Shown piece after piece: positions 42,150 through 46,999 of a stretch of DNA of 46,999 bases. The first letter of the stretch is position 1. The number at the start of each line of letters is the position of its first letter. The notes below the pieces were generated by a model. It ran no database searches. It was not told the DNA's origin and saw nothing but the letters and a program-made list of their open reading frames with translations. Both the position numbers and the translations under genes were made by a program. Origin of the DNA: Candidatus Colwelliibacteriota bacterium (GTDB taxonomy: Bacteria > Patescibacteriota > Minisyncoccia > UBA6257 > Colwellbacteraceae); NCBI GenBank assembly GCA_023228665.1, contig JALOAR010000002.1, forward strand, positions 1-46,999, written 5' to 3'.

Positions 42150-45053
42150 TTAATTTAATGTTTTCTTTAATCCCTCGCTTATAGATCCTATAAGATTAAA
42201 GAAGCTATCTTTAAATGAAGGTGACTTCTCCTCAAGGTAAGGTTCGAACACTTTAACTTCGTAACTCTCTGTATCCGAATCTTGGTAGCAATGCAGCGGA
42301 TCCGTATTATCCCTATTTCTGCAAGTTATTTCATAATCAGTTGTTGTTTGAGGCTGAAGATTTTTAACCTCCCCGGAAGAATTAAGCCTATCCATATTCC
42401 CTGTCGATGTTACCCAGCCAGTATCATCGCCGATAGATATGCTCGGCGTACATTTTAGAGTTGTCGGCGTCCCAGAGTTCGGCTTGCTAACATTCCAAAT
42501 TAAATTTATAAGCTGGTTAAGAAGAATCTGCGGTTTAGATGGATCAGTTGTTAAATTATTCGTCGGTATGCCCGGCTCCTCAATAAACCTGACTAATTGC
42601 GAATCCGAATCAGACGAAGAACAAATGTCTCCAGAACGGACAGTTTGGTCATATTCATAATATCGACAAGAATAACTAAGGCACGGTTCGCAGTCTTCGT
42701 ACTTAACACAATCATATTCCTCAGGCTTAAATATCGGCTGTCCGGTAATCGGATCATACCCGATAAACACCTGTCTAGTACAAGTTGTATCATACGGACA
42801 CTGTGTCCAATTGGTACAGTGACTACCGCTTGGATTAGATGAGGAGTTCCACCTCACATCGCAACTTCCGCTAGAACAAGAGCAAGAAGTAATAGCATCA
42901 TACCTTCCCTCTAAATAGTCACAGCTATCTTCACATTCGTCATCGTTCCTACTGCCATAGCCATCAAAGGTGTTGTAATCAGTACACCTATACGAATCCC
43001 TGGTACAACTCGCTGAATATGTTTGCGTACTGCTTGGCGTATCCGTCTCACTGCCGGAAATACTTGAAGAACCAGATCTGCTAAAATTCCAATTACTCGA
43101 ACTATCAGAGCAAGATATATTTCTATTTGAGGGGCTCCCGCCTCCAATTATCGAAGAACATACATTATTAACAGAACCGCTCCAATTTATTGTCGTCTGC
43201 CTTACCTCTGGAGAAGGATTATTTCCATTTGGATGGTAAGGAAGACAATCCCTAGTCGCTGAAACATTCGTTGATACGGAACGCGGACCGCTATAGCATG
43301 AACCCGCACCGACACTTACCGTAGCGCTATCTGAACAAGAGCCCGCGCCAACCGCATCGCAGCTTAAGGTATAAGTAGTTGTAGATGAAGGGCTTACAGA
43401 TCTGGAGCCCGATGTAGAAACAGCGCCAATACCCTGATTTATCGAACAACTGGCTGTTCCGCTCGTACTCCAGCTTAGATTAGACGACTGCCCGGAAGTT
43501 ATAGACGAAGGATTTGCCGTTAAATTAGCCGTGCATCCGCCACTGCCCACATTCACAGTTACTGAATCGCTCTTTATTACATCAGGATTGGCGCTATAAG
43601 CGCAAGAAAGCGTATATTCATAATTCCCTTCATCATTAAATGGTCCCACTGTTTCACTGCCTCCAGAAAGAACCGATCCGGTTATACTCGGACTTGTCGG
43701 ATCTGAAGGATCGGCGCTTATACTGCAATTACTCGCCCTATCCGTAGACCAAGAAATATTAGTAGTATCTCCTTCGCTTATAGAAGAAGGTAAAGCATTT
43801 ATATCAACATCAAAAGCGCATATTGCGTTCGGCTCATAAGTAACATCATCCCAGCCGTCATCGCAGATAACTCCCCCGCTCATATTCCAATTATCGTCAG
43901 TCCACGTCGCCATATTGCCCAACTGATCCGGATTATTACTGCACCTACTGCAATAAGCTATACACGAACTCCCGGTATCTTGTATCTCAAGCGTTGAGCC
44001 GTCTGCGGGATCAAATATTGATTCATCAGGACATCCGCCAAACTCTTCTCCAGAAACATAAACCGATACCTCTTTTGAAGCTGATGTTTCTATACTATCT
44101 CGCCGAAAACCTCCGGCGTATTCGCTATAATATTGTTTACAAGTAATTTCATACGTATAAGGCTCCTCTCTCGGCGTTAAGTCGCTTGCCCTAACAGTGT
44201 AGCTGCCACTCGTATCCCCGCCAGTATTAATATCTGATGAATAGCACTCCCTTGCATTGGAAGCCGACCAAGATATATCTGTACTTTCTCCCGGTTTAAT
44301 CGTAACGCTCGATTTATTCACGCCATCAAGAAGAAGATTTACTACCGGTGGAACCGGGCATGTCGGCCCTCCTTGGCTGCAATTTGCAGATGACGGCGTC
44401 CACCCCACGCAATAAACAGTTCTGGAAGTATAAGGACATACTCCTTCTTCAGGAGGTATGCCGTCTTGAACGCTAGGACCATCTGCTACAGCACTCCTCG
44501 GAACATAACTCCCGCCTTCTTGATTACAGCATATTTTATAGCTAGACCCCGCCGAACAATTACAATAACCATAATTTAATAAAGGAGTAACCGAAGGACT
44601 ACCCTCGCCGCATTCATTAGTAGCGCACTTATCAGAAGTAGAACAGACATTACCGGCAAGATAATAAGTAATACTAAATTCATAATAATAAATATAACTC
44701 CCATCCCAAGCTAATTCTTGAAATCGCTCTTTTATTTTAACTATTCTATTTTGTTCCCATGGACCAGTTTGGTTAGCATAAATCAAACAATCTGCTCTTA
44801 CTTCATCAAAAACTGGATCTTGGCAAAGAGGAACACAGGCCGGTTCCGTACAATTAGAACTCGTATTACTTCCGCTATTCTGGCAAACTTTTTCTTCACA
44901 ATCTATAACATTTGGCGAAGAGCAAATTTCATTCACGCATTCTTCTGTAAACCTATCCGTATCACAAGCTGAAGCATTTACAACACTAGAAAATAAAAAA
45001 CCAACCGCAAAAACAGAAAATAAAATCGTTAATAATAAAAATATTTTTTTCAT
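42150..45053 (-). CDS. Large Cys-rich secreted protein with Ig-like repeats
   Basis: A 967-aa protein. Signal peptide KIFLLLTILFSVFAVGFLFSS with cleavage near VNASA. An N-terminal Cys-dense region is followed by at least four related Ig/PKD-like domains with the pattern [IL]xPGES/SGQSSN(I/L)SWS...C...Y(T/E)(L/I)(S/T)C (for example near residues 240, 435 and 510 and near 835), then Cys-rich Ser/Thr/Asn linkers with tandem CxxC and DSYRCTDYN-type segments. Dozens of Cys imply disulfide bonding outside the cell. The C-terminus (SPSFKDSFFNLIGSI) is short, so a membrane anchor is not evident and release or wall association is likely. ATGA overlap with the preceding gene indicates coupled translation. 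Confidence 0.75.
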   Translation of the reverse strand: MKKIFLLLTILFSVFAVGFLFSSVVNASACDTDRFTEECVNEICSSPNVIDCEEKVCQNSGSNTSSNCTEPACVPLCQDPVFDEVRADCLIYANQTGPWEQNRIVKIKERFQELAWDGSYIYYYEFSITYYLAGNVCSTSDKCATNECGEGSPSVTPLLNYGYCNCSAGSSYKICCNQEGGSYVPRSAVADGPSVQDGIPPEEGVCPYTSRTVYCVGWTPSSANCSQGGPTCPVPPVVNLLLDGVNKSSVTIKPGESTDISWSASNARECYSSDINTGGDTSGSYTVRASDLTPREEPYTYEITCKQYYSEYAGGFRRDSIETSASKEVSVYVSGEEFGGCPDESIFDPADGSTLEIQDTGSSCIAYCSRCSNNPDQLGNMATWTDDNWNMSGGVICDDGWDDVTYEPNAICAFDVDINALPSSISEGDTTNISWSTDRASNCSISADPSDPTSPSITGSVLSGGSETVGPFNDEGNYEYTLSCAYSANPDVIKSDSVTVNVGSGGCTANLTANPSSITSGQSSNLSWSTSGTASCSINQGIGAVSTSGSRSVSPSSTTTYTLSCDAVGAGSCSDSATVSVGAGSCYSGPRSVSTNVSATRDCLPYHPNGNNPSPEVRQTTINWSGSVNNVCSSIIGGGSPSNRNISCSDSSSNWNFSRSGSSSISGSETDTPSSTQTYSASCTRDSYRCTDYNTFDGYGSRNDDECEDSCDYLEGRYDAITSCSCSSGSCDVRWNSSSNPSGSHCTNWTQCPYDTTCTRQVFIGYDPITGQPIFKPEEYDCVKYEDCEPCLSYSCRYYEYDQTVRSGDICSSSDSDSQLVRFIEEPGIPTNNLTTDPSKPQILLNQLINLIWNVSKPNSGTPTTLKCTPSISIGDDTGWVTSTGNMDRLNSSGEVKNLQPQTTTDYEITCRNRDNTDPLHCYQDSDTESYEVKVFEPYLEEKSPSFKDSFFNLIGSISEGLKKTLN

Positions 45054-45775
45054 TGCGCCTCAATCAATTGGACTAATTGATTCAAATATTCTACTGGATC
45101 TTCAGATCGAGTAATGTCCTTATCCCAACTAGCTTCAGGATAAAAAATTAAACTGGTTTCTTCTTTGACATAGTTCTCATAAACTAGTCTATCAGAAACT
45201 TTCATTACACCAATTGGATCACCCTTATTAACAAGTGTATCATTAGCCGGAATTGGTTTAACGCCATAACCAGCAAATCTAAACGACTTGTTACGATTAG
45301 GATCATTAGCCTCTTCAATAGTTGAAGCTGGTTTCCATAAACCGTCTTTAGTAACTATAATCTCTCCTCTTCCGCTTCCATCACTCTCCGTATTCAAATA
45401 TTTTATATACCCGTCTATTGGAGAGTATAGTGTAATCTCTTCCTTATCTTGGATGTTGAAACCTATACCAGACAATCTTTCTCCGTCAGAGTTATGAGGA
45501 ATGAAAGCGCTAGCACAATTTTCTTCATTTAAAATCAAACAATCGCCTATTTTTTCTCCCATTCTCGATAAAACTCCCGGGAAATAATTTACTATAGGAA
45601 ACTCGCCTTCTTCTTCAGGCTCGCTAACAGTACCTTCTTCTTCAACAGGAATCCCTTGTTCTGTAGGGACTCTTGTAAGCATTTCGGGATTTGTAACTAT
45701 CAAATAAGCCAATACAGCGCCAACCAAAATAATCAAAACCGCTCCAGCTACTAAGAAAGTGTTCTTTCTCGTCAT
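45050..45775 (-). CDS. Membrane-anchored M23-like-fold protein, paralogue 1
   Basis: A 241-aa protein: N-terminal membrane segment (TFLVAGAVLIILVGAVLAYLIV), acidic linker, then a LytM-like beta domain (SGIGFNIQDKEEITLYSPIDGYIKYL, LVNKGDPIGVMKVS). The HxxxD and HxH zinc motifs of active M23 peptidases are absent, so it is probably a binding protein. The C-terminal EASWDKDITRSEDPVEYLNQLVQ motif is shared with the two copies upstream. TATAAT (45783-45788) lies 7 bases before ATG. It is coupled to the 967-aa gene. Confidence 0.7.
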   Translation of the reverse strand: MTRKNTFLVAGAVLIILVGAVLAYLIVTNPEMLTRVPTEQGIPVEEEGTVSEPEEEGEFPIVNYFPGVLSRMGEKIGDCLILNEENCASAFIPHNSDGERLSGIGFNIQDKEEITLYSPIDGYIKYLNTESDGSGRGEIIVTKDGLWKPASTIEEANDPNRNKSFRFAGYGVKPIPANDTLVNKGDPIGVMKVSDRLVYENYVKEETSLIFYPEASWDKDITRSEDPVEYLNQLVQLIEAQ

Positions 45776-45782
45776 ATTTATA

Positions 45783-45788
45783 ATTATA
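45783..45788 (-). promoter_or_regulatory. -10 box of paralogue 1, leaderless spacing
   Basis: TATAAT on the minus strand, 7 bases before the ATG at 45775. Confidence 0.45.
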
Positions 45789-45823
45789 AACCATCAGACT
45801 AAATACAAACATGTGGATATACT

Positions 45824-45852
45824 AAAAACCCGCCATATGCCAATGGCGGGTT
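45824..45852 (-). terminator. Terminator after paralogue 2
   Basis: AACCCGCCAT pairs with ATGGCGGGTT; U run on the minus strand. An identical copy occurs at 46759-46787. Confidence 0.85.
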
Positions 45853-45898
45853 CTGTAGCATTCATTTAAAAGTTCTCTTCTCATAAATACCCCCATCT

Positions 45899-46666
45899 TC
45901 ATTTCTCCATAATTTCCAAGAGCTGTTTCAGATATTCTCTTGGATCTTCATCTCTTTGGATATCTTTGTCCCAATCCGTTTCCGGCACAAGTATTAAAGA
46001 AACTTCTTCTTTTAACTTGTCTGTCAAAATAACTTTTTCGGAATTAACAACTGCTATTTCCTTTCCTTTTTTAACAAACGAATCATTAACAACTAAAGAT
46101 TCAATCCCATAACCGATCAACATAATAGTTTTGTTTCGATTAGGATCATTAAGTTCCTCTATCGTAGATGCTGGCACACGAGGAGCATTAGCAGTTATTG
46201 AAAGAAATGCTTCTCCTCCAGATTTGTTGAAAAAAATCTGAACATATCCATCTGTCGGAGAATATACAGTTACCTCTTTTCCTAGAAAGTTAAACCCGAC
46301 ACCAGAAGCTATATTTCCAGTAGATTTATCGTGAGGATAAAAAGCACTTTCCCACAACTCATCTTTCACAACAAGCGGCAATCCTGCGGGAATAACTTCT
46401 GCTGATTCTGTAGGTTTTACTTCTTGTGTTGAGGTTTGTTCGCTAACCTGTTCGGTTACTTCCGGTTCAGAAGGAATAACAACATTGTTCTCCTGTACAG
46501 GTTCTGTTTGTATTGGTTCGGTTTTACTTTTCTCCAAAGATTCCGTAACTGTCGGTTCAACCACTATAATTTTTTTATCCTTATTAGTTGGACGATTAAA
46601 AAATAAAATAATAGCAACAAGTACAATAATAAGAATAATTAACAAAAACCTTTTAAATCTAAACAT
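45899..46666 (-). CDS. Membrane-anchored M23-like-fold protein, paralogue 2
   Basis: A 255-aa protein of the same design: membrane segment (RFLLIILIIVLVAIILFF), Glu/Thr/Val-rich linker of about 75 residues, LytM-like domain (ASGVGFNFLGKEVTVYSPTDGYVQIF, FVKKGKEIAVVNSEKV) and the WDKDIQRDEDPREYLKQLLEIMEK tail. No catalytic zinc motif. It shares ASTIEE(A/L)NDPNRNK and GYG(I/V) segments with paralogue 1 but differs through most of its length. AAAGGA precedes the ATG at about 10 bases, and TTGACT (46747-46752), 17-bp spacer, TATTTC (46724-46729) is a candidate promoter. Confidence 0.7.
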   Translation of the reverse strand: MFRFKRFLLIILIIVLVAIILFFNRPTNKDKKIIVVEPTVTESLEKSKTEPIQTEPVQENNVVIPSEPEVTEQVSEQTSTQEVKPTESAEVIPAGLPLVVKDELWESAFYPHDKSTGNIASGVGFNFLGKEVTVYSPTDGYVQIFFNKSGGEAFLSITANAPRVPASTIEELNDPNRNKTIMLIGYGIESLVVNDSFVKKGKEIAVVNSEKVILTDKLKEEVSLILVPETDWDKDIQRDEDPREYLKQLLEIMEK

Positions 46667-46723
46667 ATAAATCCATCCTTTCTAATCAAAAAAATATTTT
46701 TAAATAACATAATGTCTTTATTT

Positions 46724-46752
46724 GAAATACCATTAAATTATTATTTAGTCAA
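46724..46752 (-). promoter_or_regulatory. Candidate promoter of paralogue 2
   Basis: TTGACT (46747-46752), 17-bp spacer, TATTTC (46724-46729) on the minus strand. Confidence 0.4.
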
Positions 46753-46758
46753 GATACT

Positions 46759-46787
46759 AAAAACCCGCCATATGCCAATGGCGGGTT
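46759..46787 (-). terminator. Terminator after paralogue 3
   Basis: Same hairpin as at 45824-45852, including the flanking bases. Confidence 0.85.
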
Positions 46788-46830
46788 CTGTAGCATTCAT
46801 TTAAAAGTTCTTTCATAAATACCCCCATCT

Positions 46831-46999
46831 TCATTTCTCCATAATTTCCAAGAGCTGTTTCAGATATTCTCTTGGATCTTCAGATCGAGTAATGTCCTTA
46901 TCCCAACTAGCTTCAGGATAAAAAATTAAACTGGTTTCTTCTTTGACATAGTTCTCATAAACTAGTCTATCAGAAACTTTCATTACACCAATTGGATCA
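46831..46999 (-). CDS. Third paralogue, partial (start outside the window), mosaic of paralogues 1 and 2
   Basis: The last 56 codons of a third copy. The C-terminal tail, ending EYLKQLLEIMEK, and its 3' flank match paralogue 2 (45899) base for base apart from a small indel in the flank. Upstream of the shared GGATCTTCA the sequence becomes identical to paralogue 1 (matching 45098-45229 of this window). This is the signature of recent recombination or gene conversion in a tandem array. The rest lies beyond the right edge. Confidence 0.8.
   Translation of the reverse strand, partial: DPIGVMKVSDRLVYENYVKEETSLIFYPEASWDKDITRSEDPREYLKQLLEIMEK

Overview
The window looks like a chromosomal contig of a Candidate Phyla Radiation (Patescibacteria) bacterium, probably Parcubacteria-like. 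The support is indirect: low GC, short intergenic gaps, compact versions of usually larger enzymes (a 339-aa pyruvate kinase, a 352-aa phosphoglycerate kinase, a 629-aa PheT, a 368-aa DnaX), rplK without rplA beside it, the GatCAB route for Asn/Gln-tRNA, several membrane-anchored hypothetical proteins and large repeat-rich surface proteins. UGA is used as a stop, so the Gracilibacteria/SR1 code does not apply. No marker here fixes the species.

Layout. 1-4067: 5'-truncated penicillin-binding protein 2, a GalT-like nucleotidyltransferase, a small membrane exporter, triosephosphate isomerase and a GtrA protein. 4249-8349: two surface proteins sharing one Fn3-like module, the first with a peptidoglycan-binding domain. 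8360-12974: phosphoglycerate kinase, a DHH phosphoesterase, a cyclophilin, RNase P RNA and pyruvate kinase; a candidate small structured RNA with its own promoter and terminator lies just before each of the two kinases. 13053-21314: acetyltransferase-like proteins, two stand-alone ATP-cone proteins, a DEAD-box helicase, an ABC-F ATPase, small membrane-anchored proteins, tRNA-Gln and dnaX. 21401-27190: a tightly packed wall/chromosome operon (DUF4015 hydrolase-like protein, an L,D-transpeptidase/S11 fusion, scpA, scpB, an S11 carboxypeptidase, mraY). 27238-28527: a pilin-LamG fusion. 28549-36234, minus strand: gatB, rplK-nusG-secE, gyrB, pheT-pheS. 36328-37163: elongator tRNA-Met, initiator tRNA, tRNA-Asp, a partial copy of the tRNA-Asp 3' end, and a tRNA-like gene carrying about 46 extra bases. 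37189-41722, minus strand: gatA-gatC, a hypothetical gene, ligA. 41801-42073: a previously unannotated micro-operon of two ORFs of 22 and 24 codons with strong Shine-Dalgarno sequences, a promoter and a terminator. 42150-46999, minus strand: a 967-aa Cys-rich secreted protein and an expanding family of membrane-anchored M23-like-fold proteins, with a third, mosaic copy cut by the right edge.

How it fits together. Wall building (PBP2, MraY, the transpeptidase fusion, carboxypeptidase) and surface display dominate, alongside lower glycolysis and core information processing. Expression signals fall into two classes. Many housekeeping and membrane genes have a TATAAT-like box ending only 6-11 bases before the start codon and no Shine-Dalgarno sequence, which predicts leaderless or near-leaderless mRNAs. 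A smaller set (the 4249 and 13053 genes, the 39022 hypothetical, both micro-ORFs, the 45899 gene) has purine-rich Shine-Dalgarno sequences. The strongest candidates for something new are the micro-operon, the two small RNA units, the tRNA-like gene with the insertion, and the mosaic paralogue array.
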